A stretch of 64,000 nt of DNA from Streptomyces sp. P9-A2. GTDB lineage: Bacteria > Actinomycetota > Actinomycetes > Streptomycetales > Streptomycetaceae. Made by a program: the position numbers and the translations under genes. Positions 7,303-17,184 of this stretch are shown piece by piece (positions within the stretch are counted from its first letter, which is position 1; the number at the start of each line of letters is the position of its first letter). The DNA is taken from NCBI RefSeq assembly GCF_036634175.1, contig NZ_JAZIFX010000001.1, positions 6,944,001 through 7,008,000 on the forward strand, in the 5' to 3' direction. The notes below the pieces were generated by a model. The model was given only the letters and a program-made list of their open reading frames with translations, did no database searches and was not told the origin of the DNA.

Positions 7303-10272
7303 GTGGCACAGCAGGGGGAGACCCGGTATCCGCCAGGCGCCCAGATTCTCGTACGGGACGAGGAGTGGCTGGTCAGGACCGCGGTCAGGGCGGGGCATCC
7401 CGACGACGGCGAGCGGATCGAGGCGATAGGCGTCTCGGAGTTCGTCCGCGACGAGGAGGCCGTCTTCTTCAGCGGCATCGACCGGGTCGATCTCCTCGAT
7501 CCGGAGAAGACGCGTCTGGTGAGTGACACGTCGTCCTACTTCCGCCGTGCCCGTCTCTTCCTCGAAGCGGTGCTGCGCAGGACTCCGCTGCCGCAGTCGG
7601 AGCGCGGTCTCGCCCTGGCGGACCGCTTCCTGCTGGACCCGCTGCCCTACCAGCAGCGCCCGGCGGAGCTGGCGCTCTCGCTGCGCAATCTGCGTCCGCG
7701 CATCCTGATCGCCGATGTCGTCGGCCTCGGCAAGACGCTGGAGATCGGGCTCACCCTGGCCGAGCTGATCCGGCGCGGCAGGGGCGAGCGCATCCTCGTC
7801 GTCACCCCGCAGAGCGTGCTCGAACAGTTCCAGCACGAGCTGTGGACCCGTTTCGCGATCCCCCTGGTACGGCTCGACTCGCTGGGCATCCAGCGCATCC
7901 AGCGGGAGATCCCGGCCGGACGCAACCCGTTCACGCACTACAAGCGCGTGATCATCTCCGTCGACACCCTCAAGAACATCGGCCAGTACCGGCACCACCT
8001 GGAGCGTATCCAGTGGGACGCCGTGGTCATCGACGAGAGTCACAACCTCATCAACCAGGGCAGCCAGCGCCGCGCCCTCGCCGAGACCCTGGCCCCGCGC
8101 ACGGACGCGCTGCTGCTGGCGAGCGCCACCCCGCACAACGGCGACAAGCGCTCCTTCGCCGACCTGATCAGCCTGCTCGACCCGGCCGCCATCGCCGACG
8201 CGGACCACTACGACCCGGCCGAGGATCTCGGCCACCTGTTCATCAGACGGACGAAGATCAGTCCCGAGGTCCGCAACGGCATCGGCGCCGAGTGGGCGGA
8301 CCGCGGGCCCACCCGTTCGCTGCACTGCGCCGCGAACGAGGCAGAGGAACGGATCTTCGCGGAGCTCACCGAGCACTGGCTGCCCGCCCCGCCCGCCTCC
8401 GCCGAGTTCGGGACGGCGGACCGGGACCGTACGTCGGTGGCCACGGACCCCCTCTTCGCGTACAACCTGCTGAAGACCTTCCTGTCCTCGCACAAGGCGC
8501 TCGCCGAGACCGTCGCCCGGCGCATCACCGCCCTGGACAAGAAGGTGCGGGACGCCGAGAAGGAGGGCAGGCGCCCCGACCCGGCGATCGGCCCCGAGCA
8601 GCGGGCCCTGGTCCGGCTCCGTGAGCTGACCGCCTCCATGGGCGACGGCACCGGGCCGGGCGACTCGACCAAGCTGGACGCGCTCGTCGAGCAGTTGAAG
8701 GAGATCGGTGTCGGCCCGCGCAGCGGCACCCGTGTGGTCGTCTTCTCCGAGCGGGTCGACACCTTGAAGTGGCTGGCCCGCGTCGTGCCCGCCCGGCTGG
8801 GCTTCCGGGCCGACCGGGACGGCGCCGTCAAGGCCGTACGCGTCATGCACGGCGGGCTCAGCGAGGAGGAGCAGCGGCTGTGCCGGGAGGCGTTCGGCCT
8901 GGCCGGTGACCCGGTGCGGCTGCTGTTCACCGGTGACGTCGCCTCCGAGGGCGTCAACCTGCACCGCCAGTGCCACCACCTCATCCACTACGACATCCCC
9001 TGGTCGCTGATCCGCATCGAGCAGCGCAACGGCCGCATCGACCGGTACGGGCAGCGGTACGAGCCGCAGTTCCGGGCGCTGATCCTCACCTCCGCCGTGC
9101 CCGGCGCGAAGGACGACCGGACCGTCGCCGAGAAGCTGCTGACCCGTGAGGAGGAGGCCCACAAGCTGAACGGCACCGCCGAGGCGGAGACCGGCTACTA
9201 CCGGGCCGACGAGGAGGAGCGGCGGCTCATCAAGGAGCTGGTCGAGGGCGGCACGGTCGAGGACTTCCTCGACGCGGCGCCCGCCGCCGGGGACACCGAC
9301 CTCGCCGACCTCTTCGGCCAGGTCGACACGATCACCGAGGAGGAGCCGCCGCGGCGCGCGGAGGTCCCCTCCCTGTTCGGCGGGGACCTGCCGGCGTTCG
9401 TCGACACCGCGCTCGCCGAGCTGTTCGAGGACCGGGCCGAGGACGTCCTCGGCCTGTCCCGCGCCGAGGACGCCCAGCGCCGCCGCTCCCTGTCGCTCTC
9501 CCCGGAGAAGGCACCCGACCTGCTGCGCCGCCTCAAGGCCCTGCCCCCCTCCTACCTGAAGGAGCAGGGGGTGGCCGAGCGCATGATCCTCACCTTCGAC
9601 CGCGACCTGGCGCAGGACAAGCTGACCGAGGCCCGGGAGGCCACGGACACCATGTGGCCGACCGTGTCGTTCCTCAGCGACATCCACCCGGTGGTGGAGT
9701 GGCTCACCGACAAGGTGCTCGTGCAGTTCGGCCGGCAGGAAGCCCCCGTCATCACCTCCCCGTACGTCACCGAGCCCACCTTCCTCATCCAGGGCATCTG
9801 CTCCAACGCCCTCGGCCGGCCCACCGTCGTACGGTGGATGGCCGTCCCGGCGGAGCCCGGCGGACCGGTCCGGCCCATGACCGAGGCCCTCGCCGAAGCG
9901 CGGGTGGGCCCCGACCTCGCCCGTACCGGCGAGCCCCGCGACCTCGCCCGCCTCCAGGAGCTGGTCCCGGCGGCGGTGGCGACCGCCCGCGAGTACCTGG
10001 AGAAGTACAAGGACGAGTGGGCCGAGCAGATCAGCGGCCCGCTGGCCGAGTACCGCGAGCGCCTCACGCACTGGCGGGCGGACTCCCTGCCCGGCGCGAC
10101 CGCCCGCAAGGAGAAGCAGATCGAGGCCACCGCCGACGAACAGGCCCACCTTCTCGACCAGTTGAGCACCTCCGGCCGGCCCCTGCTGAGGGTGCTGGCC
10201 GTCCTGGACAAGCCCGCGCCCGAAGACGGCTTCGGCGGCGCCACCGAACCGGCCGACCCGGCGGAGGACTGA
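7303..10272 (+). CDS. SNF2-family helicase, DISARM DrmD-like
   Basis: This 989-residue SF2/SNF2 ATPase has the helicase motifs in order: GLGKT (141-145), DESH (244-247), SATPHNG (274-280), a HGGLSEEE strand in the second RecA lobe, and motif VI QRNGRIDRYGQ (from 574). Arginine fingers are present. About 400 further residues follow the motor. Size, motif set and the immediate downstream adenine methylase match DrmD, the SNF2 protein of class 1 DISARM phage defence. DISARM membership is inferred from that pairing. GTG 7303 has AAGGA at suitable distance. The methylase starts one base after this stop, so the two are co-translated. It would translocate on DNA to help restrict unmodified phage genomes. 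Confidence 0.85.
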   Translation: MAQQGETRYPPGAQILVRDEEWLVRTAVRAGHPDDGERIEAIGVSEFVRDEEAVFFSGIDRVDLLDPEKTRLVSDTSSYFRRARLFLEAVLRRTPLPQSERGLALADRFLLDPLPYQQRPAELALSLRNLRPRILIADVVGLGKTLEIGLTLAELIRRGRGERILVVTPQSVLEQFQHELWTRFAIPLVRLDSLGIQRIQREIPAGRNPFTHYKRVIISVDTLKNIGQYRHHLERIQWDAVVIDESHNLINQGSQRRALAETLAPRTDALLLASATPHNGDKRSFADLISLLDPAAIADADHYDPAEDLGHLFIRRTKISPEVRNGIGAEWADRGPTRSLHCAANEAEERIFAELTEHWLPAPPASAEFGTADRDRTSVATDPLFAYNLLKTFLSSHKALAETVARRITALDKKVRDAEKEGRRPDPAIGPEQRALVRLRELTASMGDGTGPGDSTKLDALVEQLKEIGVGPRSGTRVVVFSERVDTLKWLARVVPARLGFRADRDGAVKAVRVMHGGLSEEEQRLCREAFGLAGDPVRLLFTGDVASEGVNLHRQCHHLIHYDIPWSLIRIEQRNGRIDRYGQRYEPQFRALILTSAVPGAKDDRTVAEKLLTREEEAHKLNGTAEAETGYYRADEEERRLIKELVEGGTVEDFLDAAPAAGDTDLADLFGQVDTITEEEPPRRAEVPSLFGGDLPAFVDTALAELFEDRAEDVLGLSRAEDAQRRRSLSLSPEKAPDLLRRLKALPPSYLKEQGVAERMILTFDRDLAQDKLTEAREATDTMWPTVSFLSDIHPVVEWLTDKVLVQFGRQEAPVITSPYVTEPTFLIQGICSNALGRPTVVRWMAVPAEPGGPVRPMTEALAEARVGPDLARTGEPRDLARLQELVPAAVATAREYLEKYKDEWAEQISGPLAEYRERLTHWRADSLPGATARKEKQIEATADEQAHLLDQLSTSGRPLLRVLAVLDKPAPEDGFGGATEPADPAED

Positions 10273-10273
10273 C

Positions 10274-13200
10274 GTGACCTACGACTCCCTCGTCAACCAC
10301 GGCGACTACCTCTCGGCGCACTACCTAGCCGAGGTGCTGCCCAAGGACCTGAAGGCCAAGGACGGCCTCCTCGCCCGCTGGGCCGCCGCCGAGGAGACCG
10401 CCCGCCGCGCCCACGCCGAAGCGGTGGCACGGGCGGAGGCCGCCGGCGACGACCCTGCCCCCGTCCCGCCCCGTGCCCGCACCCCCCGCGAGGGCCTGCG
10501 CGCCCTGCACGGCCCCTACTTCGCGGGCCGCGCGGACTTCGCGCACGACGCCGAGGCGCTCAGCGTGCCGGACGCGCCCGTCCCCGCCGACTGGGGTAAA
10601 CGCCTGACCGAACTCCACCTCGACACCCTGCGCGCGCTCGGCTACACGGACGCCCACGAGCAGACCGTCACCGTGCACCGCTCCGGGCACGACTACGCCG
10701 TGCGGGCCGTGCACGCCGAGCCCGGCGTGATCGCGCTCTCCTGCGGCTGGACCGCCGAACCGGACGCCGCCCTCGACCCGGACGGCGCCGGACGCCTGCT
10801 GCACCCGGTGGCCCTGGAGGCCTCCGGCCGGCTCCGGGACGCCAAGGCCGTCACCGACTTCCTCTTCCAGTGCGAGGAACCCCCGCGCCACGTCCTCCTG
10901 ATGGCGGGCGGCGTGGTCGTCCTGGCCGACCGGATGGCCTGGCACGAGGGCCGCTACCTCGCCGTCGACCTGGACGCCGTCCTCAACCGCCGCGACGACC
11001 GCAACGGCGGCGAACTCGACACGATCGCCGCCCTGTTCGGCGCGGACTCGCTGCGCGTGCCCGAGGAGGGCGGCACCGCGCCGCTCGCCGGGTTCGTCGA
11101 CAAGTCCGGCAAGCACGCCGTCGGCGTCTCCACCGAACTGCGCGAGGGCCTGCGGCTGTCCGTCGAGTGGATCGCCGACGAGGTCCTGACCCGCCTGCGC
11201 GAGCAGGGCGTCCCCGTCTCCCGGCTCGACGACCCCAAGCGGCTGGCCAAGGAACTCACCCGCGAGTCCCTGCGCTACCTCTACCGCATCCTGTTCCTGC
11301 TCTACGCCGAGGCCCAGCCCGCGCTCGGCATCCTGCCCTCCGACTATCCCGAGTACGGGCGCGGCTACGGCCTCCAGCGCCTCGGCGACCTCGTCGTACG
11401 CGACCTGGTCGGGGAGCGCTCCCGGCAGGGCTTCCACCTCTACGAGTCCCTCGACCTGCTCTTCCGCAACGTCGAGAAGGGCCACCGCCCGTACGGCTCC
11501 GAGGAGGAGGACGTCCTCGCCCAGGAGGCCGACCGCGCCGCCACGGAGGCCGAACGCGAAGCCGCCCGCCGCCTCGCCGCCGGTGAGATCACCCGGGCCG
11601 AGCACGACGACCTGGTCCGCGAGGCCGACCGCTCCCGCCGCGCCGCCGCCCACAGCGCCGACGTCGGCCTGCGCTTCGAGCCCCTGCGCTCCGAGCTGTT
11701 CAAGGAGGACGCGATACGGCTCATCTCGGCCGGCCGCCTGGAGAACCCGCTGTACGAGGGCGACGGCGACGGCGACGGCGACCCGGACGTCCCCGAGTTC
11801 CTCGACACCCGGCTGCGCAACGAGACCCTGCACAAGGTGCTGCGCCGCCTCATGCTGACCAAGGGCAAGGGCCGCGAGCGCGGCGGCTTCATCTCCTACG
11901 CCCAGCTCGGCATCAACCAACTCGGCGCCGTCTACGAAGGGCTGATGTCCTACTCCGGGTTCATCGCGGAGGAGGACCTGTACGAGGTCGCCAAGAACGG
12001 CGACGCGTCCGGCGGCAGCTGGATGATCCCCGCCTCCCGTGTCCACGACTATCCCGACGACGTGTTCGTCGAGCGGCCCCACGAGGAGACCGGCCGGCCG
12101 GTCCGGGTGACCCACCCGAAGGGCACGTTCGTCTACCGTCTGGCGGGGCGCGACCGGCAGACCTCCGCGTCGTACTACACGCCGAAGTCGCTGACGGAGG
12201 TGACGGTCGAGCTGGCGCTCAAGCACCGCCTCGACCAGGACGGTACGACCACCGAGGCGCGGGAGCTCCTGGAGTGGCGGATCTGCGAACCCGCGCTCGG
12301 CTCCGGCGCGTTCCTCAACGAGGCGATCGACCAGGTGGCGGCGGAGTACCTGCGGCGCCGGGAGAGGGAGCTGGGCCGACGCGTCGACCCGGAGCAGCGC
12401 CAGATCGAACTCCAGAAGGTCAAGGCCTACGTCGCCCTGCACAACGCGTACGGCGTCGACCTCAACGCCACAGCCGTGGAACTCGCCGAGGTGTCCCTGT
12501 GGCTCAACTCCATGCACCCCGGCATGCGGGCGCCCTGGTTCGGGCTGCACCTGCGGCGGGGTAACTCGCTGATCGGGGCGGGGCGGAAGATGTACGGCGC
12601 CGACGTCCTGGCGGACGGGCCCTGGCTGTCGAAGACGACCCCGCTCCCGCCCACCGACCTCCCCTTCCGCGACGGCGGCCTGCCCGACGGCGCCGTCCAC
12701 CACTTCCTCCTCCCGGCGGTGGGCTGGGGCGCGGTCGCGGGGGAGTCCGAGGCGAAGAAACTGGCCGAGGAGCAGGCGAAGGCGCTGGGTGCGTGGCGCC
12801 GGGGCATCCTGAAGGCCCCGAAGGCCCCCAACCCGTTCAAGGAACGGGAGAACGAGCCCGAGGACAAGCGGCAGAAGCGCTACAACACCTGGCTCGCGGC
12901 CGGATCCAAGACCGAGCTGCGGCGGCTCCAACGCGTCGCCCACCGCGTCGAGTTCCTGTGGAGCCTGGTCGCCAAGAGGCTGGAACTGTCCGAGCGCAAG
13001 GTCTCCCGACGCATCGACGTGTGGGAGGCCGACTGGCTCGAACCGTCCGACGAGGCGGCGGACAAGCAGCGCGTCCTCGACGACCTGACGGTGGCCGGCA
13101 CGCCGTACTGGCGGCTGAAGACCGTCATGGACGCGTGGTGCGCGCTGTGGTTCTGGCCGCTGGACAAGGCGTCTGCGCTGGACGGTACGGCGCCGGAGTA

Positions 13201-15850
13201 CGGGCCGGGCGGCGGGGTCGTACGGACGGGGGACGTGGCTGCGCTGATGTCGGGGGCGGCCGGGTCCATGTCGGCGGTTCCGGCCGTCGAGCCCGAGCCC
13301 GAGCCGGGCGAGCCCGCGCCCGGGGACCTGGCCTGGCAGGCCACCGGGCTCTTCGACAGCTCGACCGGTGAGCAGGGCGACTTCGCGGAGTTGACCGACA
13401 GTGAGGACAACGAGGCGGGCCTCCGGTCGAAGGGGCGCAGCACTGGCGGCGGGCGCAAGACGCAGATCGCGGAGGATCCTTGGCGTCCGGTCATTCCTCT
13501 GAAGACGTTCGCCGACTGGTTGGACTTCCTGGAGGCCGTCCTCGGCCGCAACGACCCCGGCGACGGCTCCTTCCTCGACGGCCTGGACGACCTCCCCGTC
13601 GATGAGGCGCTGCCCCTGCTGGAGGCGTACGAGCGCACGCTGGACGGCACGCTGGGCATGGACCGCGTCCTCAACCTGCCGACACGGTTCCCGTGGCTGC
13701 CGGTGGTCGAGGACATCGCCGGTTCGACGGAGAAGGACATCAAGACGGAGGACGGACACGGGTTCTTCCACTGGGAGCTGCACTTCGCGCATGTCTTCCG
13801 GGGGAGCAGCGGGGGGTTCGACCTTCAGGTGGGGAATCCGCCGTGGGTGAGGCCGAGGTGGGAGGAAGACACGGTTCTCGCGGAGCGAGAGCCTTGGTTC
13901 AAGCTGGCAGAGAAGCCGAGCGTGGCGCTTTGGCGTGCGCGGAAGGAAGAGGTGCTGAGTCAAGAGGGCGCAACTCAGTACTTCTTGAATGAGCTGGCAT
14001 CGAATGCTGCAATGGCGCTGTGGCTCGCGTCGCCGATTACCTATCCGGTACTCGCAGGTACGCAACCAGATTTGTACCGGGCCTTCATGAGCCAAGCGTG
14101 GCGGAATGTCGGCACCGGCGGGATGGCCGGTTTGGTGCATCCCGACACACACTTGGGTGGCACCAAGGACGGGAGGATCCGTGCCGCAGTCTACCCGAGG
14201 CTCCGTCTGCACGCCGGCTTCGTGAACGTGGGTAACTGGGCCTTTGAAGCGAGCCGGAACACCGAATTTGGCGTGCATATCTACGGTGCCGCTCAAAATG
14301 CCATCCACTTCGATAATTTGAGTCGACTTTACGGTGTGGAGCCCCTCATCCCTTCCCTGGATCATGATGGGGGAGGCGAGGTTCCGGGCATGAAGCGTGA
14401 TGGTCATTGGGATCTCCGACCTCATCGTGCTCGTGTCGTGAGGGTCGATGAGACGGTGTTGGCTGAGTGGCAGCGACTGGCTGGTGATACGGCTGCACCT
14501 GTGAGGGAGGCCGCCCTACTTCAGCCGGGTTCCAGTGAGGAACAAGGGGCGATGGCTGCGCTATCGTCAGTGAAGGCTCGTTTGGGGTCTTATGAACCAC
14601 GGATCAGCAGCGGATATCACGAGAAGATGGGTAAGGAAGCAGGCTTGATTGCCTGGCGTACTTCGCTTCCCGGTTCTCTCAGTGAACTCGTTCTTCAAGG
14701 GCCACATTTCGGCATTGCCGCACCGGTGAGTAAGCAGCCGAAGAATCCATGCCGTGGCAACCACGACTGGACCAGCTTCAATCTCACTGGGCTGCCTGAG
14801 GATGCTGTGCCCCGGACGAACTACGTGCGTCCGGCCTCCTGTTCGCTGAAGCGCTACGAGGGTGAGCAGGCTCACTGGATGGATCACTCGCGCTTGGACC
14901 AGGAGTGGGAGCCCAGCGTGCAGGAGTGGGCGAGCCGTGGCGATGTCCTGAGTGAGGAAGAGCTGGAACTTCCGGAGGGTGAGCAACGGGAGGTACTACG
15001 ACTGCGGCTGTGGTGGTTCCGTCCGTACACGCGGTTTTATCGGCTGGCGTGGCGTCGCATGATCCCCTTCAACACTGAGCGGAGCTTGTTCGCCTCGCTG
15101 ATTGCGCCGGGACCCGCGCACGTCAACACAGTGCAGTCCCTAGCCTTGAGCGACAATCGAGCGACCGCTCTCAACGCTGGATTCTGGGCTGCTCTACCCG
15201 TCGACTACCTGTTGCGGATCACGGGGCGGTCAGATCTCCAGGTCGCCGAGGCGAACAAGATGCCTTATGCGGACCCCACGCATCCCTTGGCTACTCCTCT
15301 CCTTCTCCGCACCCTCCGCCTCAACTGCCTCACCGACGCCTATGCACCTCTCTGGGCGGAGCTATACGACATGACGTGGCCCGGCTATGAGGACTGGGTT
15401 GTCAAGTGGCCCAGGGTGAAGCCGTTGACAGGGCACCTCAAGTCGGCCTGGGAGTACATCACTCCGCTGCGCACCGAGTACGAGCGGCGGGCCGCACTCG
15501 TCGAGATCGATGCGTTGGTGGCGGCATGGCTCGGCATGAGCGCCGACGAACTCGTGGCCATCCACAAGGCGCGATACGCGATCCTTGCCGACCGTGAGTC
15601 GCAGATGTGGTTCGACGCGGAGGGGCTTCAGCTCGCCCAGGACCCGTACGCCCATGGCCATGGCCAGACCAAGAAGGACTACGAGGAGTTCATTGCCTAC
15701 GACAAGGGCGAGCGTACTGAACCCCCCGTCGGCTACACCGCCCCCTTCTACAAGGCCGAACGCGAGGCGGAGATGCGAGCCGCGCACGCCGTGTTTGTGA
15801 AGCGGTTGCAGGATGCGATCGACCAGGGGAAGTGGGAACCCAGCGCCTGA
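10274..15850 (+). CDS. Adenine-specific DNA methyltransferase, Eco57I/PglX type, DrmMI-like
   Basis: This giant N6-adenine methylase has 1858 residues. The SAM-binding motif EPALGSGAFLNEA lies at about 672. The catalytic motif NPPWV starts at 1188; a long spacing between the two is usual in PglX/Eco57I-type enzymes. The N-terminal 670 residues hold a conserved helical region (LYRILFLLYAEA) seen in such proteins; the C-terminal 600 are probably target recognition. It starts with GTG one base after the helicase stop. Class 1 DISARM pairs a helicase with such an enzyme to mark self DNA. From about 13,850 to 15,450 the codon use shifts sharply toward A/T third positions, which suggests that the recognition part was replaced by recombination. 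No separate nuclease motif was seen. Confidence 0.87.
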   Translation: MTYDSLVNHGDYLSAHYLAEVLPKDLKAKDGLLARWAAAEETARRAHAEAVARAEAAGDDPAPVPPRARTPREGLRALHGPYFAGRADFAHDAEALSVPDAPVPADWGKRLTELHLDTLRALGYTDAHEQTVTVHRSGHDYAVRAVHAEPGVIALSCGWTAEPDAALDPDGAGRLLHPVALEASGRLRDAKAVTDFLFQCEEPPRHVLLMAGGVVVLADRMAWHEGRYLAVDLDAVLNRRDDRNGGELDTIAALFGADSLRVPEEGGTAPLAGFVDKSGKHAVGVSTELREGLRLSVEWIADEVLTRLREQGVPVSRLDDPKRLAKELTRESLRYLYRILFLLYAEAQPALGILPSDYPEYGRGYGLQRLGDLVVRDLVGERSRQGFHLYESLDLLFRNVEKGHRPYGSEEEDVLAQEADRAATEAEREAARRLAAGEITRAEHDDLVREADRSRRAAAHSADVGLRFEPLRSELFKEDAIRLISAGRLENPLYEGDGDGDGDPDVPEFLDTRLRNETLHKVLRRLMLTKGKGRERGGFISYAQLGINQLGAVYEGLMSYSGFIAEEDLYEVAKNGDASGGSWMIPASRVHDYPDDVFVERPHEETGRPVRVTHPKGTFVYRLAGRDRQTSASYYTPKSLTEVTVELALKHRLDQDGTTTEARELLEWRICEPALGSGAFLNEAIDQVAAEYLRRRERELGRRVDPEQRQIELQKVKAYVALHNAYGVDLNATAVELAEVSLWLNSMHPGMRAPWFGLHLRRGNSLIGAGRKMYGADVLADGPWLSKTTPLPPTDLPFRDGGLPDGAVHHFLLPAVGWGAVAGESEAKKLAEEQAKALGAWRRGILKAPKAPNPFKERENEPEDKRQKRYNTWLAAGSKTELRRLQRVAHRVEFLWSLVAKRLELSERKVSRRIDVWEADWLEPSDEAADKQRVLDDLTVAGTPYWRLKTVMDAWCALWFWPLDKASALDGTAPEYGPGGGVVRTGDVAALMSGAAGSMSAVPAVEPEPEPGEPAPGDLAWQATGLFDSSTGEQGDFAELTDSEDNEAGLRSKGRSTGGGRKTQIAEDPWRPVIPLKTFADWLDFLEAVLGRNDPGDGSFLDGLDDLPVDEALPLLEAYERTLDGTLGMDRVLNLPTRFPWLPVVEDIAGSTEKDIKTEDGHGFFHWELHFAHVFRGSSGGFDLQVGNPPWVRPRWEEDTVLAEREPWFKLAEKPSVALWRARKEEVLSQEGATQYFLNELASNAAMALWLASPITYPVLAGTQPDLYRAFMSQAWRNVGTGGMAGLVHPDTHLGGTKDGRIRAAVYPRLRLHAGFVNVGNWAFEASRNTEFGVHIYGAAQNAIHFDNLSRLYGVEPLIPSLDHDGGGEVPGMKRDGHWDLRPHRARVVRVDETVLAEWQRLAGDTAAPVREAALLQPGSSEEQGAMAALSSVKARLGSYEPRISSGYHEKMGKEAGLIAWRTSLPGSLSELVLQGPHFGIAAPVSKQPKNPCRGNHDWTSFNLTGLPEDAVPRTNYVRPASCSLKRYEGEQAHWMDHSRLDQEWEPSVQEWASRGDVLSEEELELPEGEQREVLRLRLWWFRPYTRFYRLAWRRMIPFNTERSLFASLIAPGPAHVNTVQSLALSDNRATALNAGFWAALPVDYLLRITGRSDLQVAEANKMPYADPTHPLATPLLLRTLRLNCLTDAYAPLWAELYDMTWPGYEDWVVKWPRVKPLTGHLKSAWEYITPLRTEYERRAALVEIDALVAAWLGMSADELVAIHKARYAILADRESQMWFDAEGLQLAQDPYAHGHGQTKKDYEEFIAYDKGERTEPPVGYTAPFYKAEREAEMRAAHAVFVKRLQDAIDQGKWEPSA

Positions 15851-15921
15851 CGCGTGCGTCGCAGGCAGAGCGCCCCACCCCGAAGACGGTTTCGGGCAGG
15901 GCGCTCTGCTGTGCGACAGAT

Positions 15922-16167
15922 TCAGGCGTTGGTCGCGTACGTGAGGAAGTGGGTCCAGGCTCCCGCAGAGACGGCGAGCTGCGCTCCCTGCCGTACCTTC
16001 GAGTCGCGGACGTGGACCGTTTCAGGGTGCGATGCCACCTCGACGCAGTCTCCGTCGCCACCGCTGCTGTAGCTGGACTTGTGCCAGGACAGGGCGACCT
16101 CGACGCAGTCACCAGAACCGCTGCTGCTGTAGCTGCTCTTGAACCAGTTCAGCTCTGTGGCGCTCAT
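15922..16167 (-). CDS. DUF397 protein with duplicated motif
   Basis: This is an 81-residue DUF397 protein. The family hallmark W-KSSYS-GDCVEVA occurs twice in tandem (residues about 8-24 and 28-44), followed by the normal V-VRDSK strand. Most family members have it once. DUF397 genes pair with XRE/DUF5753 regulators in streptomycetes (the WhiJ-type arrangement), and small partner proteins are thought to modulate the regulator. ATG 16167 has GAGGAG just upstream and overlaps the regulator stop by 4 bases (ATGA). It is convergent with the methylase, about 70 bases apart. Confidence 0.88.
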   Translation of the reverse strand: MSATELNWFKSSYSSSGSGDCVEVALSWHKSSYSSGGDGDCVEVASHPETVHVRDSKVRQGAQLAVSAGAWTHFLTYATNA

Positions 16168-17027
16168 GCCGCTCCTCGCATCCGCTGCAACAAGGCCCGA
16201 GAGTCACTCAAGCAGAGGGCCTGTGAGCGCATCCTGGCATATCGCATTTGGAGCGTGCTGACCACCTTCGGGTTCGGGATGAACTGCCCGTACTCCTGCC
16301 CCTCGCAGTAGCCGAGCCACTTGTTCTCGGGGGTCTCCAACAGTTGCATGGGGCCGTGCAAACCCGCATGGCTCTCTTGCACCTGTGGAATCACCTGCAT
16401 CTCGACATTCCGCAGCTCCGCCAGCTCCAGCACATGGTCGATCAGCTCCCGCGTCACCTCCGCCCCGCCCGTCCGCCGCAAGAACAAGTGCTCCTCCAGG
16501 ATGAAGCTGAACGCCGTGTTCGGGCGATCCCGCAGCAACCGCTGCCGCTCCGCCCTCGCCACCCACTGGGCCTCGATCTGATCGTCGCCCAGCGGTGGCA
16601 GTTGGTTCACGAACAGCGTGCGCGCATACGCCTCCGTCTGCAACAGGCCCGGCACCAAGCGGCACTCGTACGTGTAGAGGCTCACCGCCTCCTCCTCCAG
16701 CCGGGCCCACTGCCGGAACCAACTCGCCAGCCCAGGTTGCCGCGACAGATGCCGAGCCGCCCCCCGCAGCGCCCCGAACGCGTCCAGGACCTCCTCCGCC
16801 CGTTTCACGAAGCCCGACGGCGGGAAGCGCCGGCCCTGTTCGATGGAGGCCACCGTCGGCACCGAGTACTGCACCCTCGGGGCGAACTGTTCCTGTGTCA
16901 GGCCCGCCCGTTTCCGGAAGGCCTTGACGACCTCGCCGAACGTCTTCAGGCTGTCCGACACCTCCGGCTCACCGCCACCGCACCCAGGGGCACCCGCCCC
17001 ACCCATACCGTTGCCGTCCGTCGTCAT
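16164..17027 (-). CDS. XRE-family regulator with DUF5753 domain (WhiJ-like)
   Basis: This 287-residue transcription regulator has an N-terminal helix-turn-helix (about 28-82: LTQEQFAPRVQYSVPTVASI) followed by a DUF5753 ligand-binding-like region (about 100-275) with the recurring LVPGLLQTEAYAR and LEEHLFLRR segments. These regulators are abundant in Streptomyces and work with DUF397 partners and adjacent ATPase-like proteins in developmental switches. GGAGGG lies 6 bases before ATG 17027, which supports that start over the upstream in-frame one. It is coupled to the DUF397 gene and divergent from the HATPase gene. It could repress the neighbouring defence genes, but no operator was identified. 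Confidence 0.9.
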   Translation of the reverse strand: MTTDGNGMGGAGAPGCGGGEPEVSDSLKTFGEVVKAFRKRAGLTQEQFAPRVQYSVPTVASIEQGRRFPPSGFVKRAEEVLDAFGALRGAARHLSRQPGLASWFRQWARLEEEAVSLYTYECRLVPGLLQTEAYARTLFVNQLPPLGDDQIEAQWVARAERQRLLRDRPNTAFSFILEEHLFLRRTGGAEVTRELIDHVLELAELRNVEMQVIPQVQESHAGLHGPMQLLETPENKWLGYCEGQEYGQFIPNPKVVSTLQMRYARMRSQALCLSDSRALLQRMRGAA

Positions 17028-17184
17028 GTCAGGCCCTCCGTCCACCCGTGCCCTTCCAACCCCGCCAACCACTCCATGGTCACGCACGGTTACTCATACT
17101 GTCCATCCCGTGAACCCGTACGCTGATCCCGCGTAGGAGCCGCTGACCTGGTGAACGGCGCCCGGAGCCCGCCACATTGGGGCC
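17028..17184. promoter_or_regulatory. Divergent promoter region of the XRE and HATPase genes
   Basis: These 157 bases separate two head-to-head genes and must hold both promoters. A comparatively AT-rich stretch near 17080-17105 (ACGGTTACTCATACTGTCC) is the best promoter candidate. I could not assign exact -10 and -35 boxes or an operator. Confidence 0.45.

Noticed and set aside
5506..10149. Very long minus-strand open frame opposite the kinase and helicase genes
   Set aside because: It is the G/C-rich antisense shadow of real genes; its product is low-complexity Gly/Val/Arg/Leu-rich with no domains, and the plus-strand genes have clear motifs.
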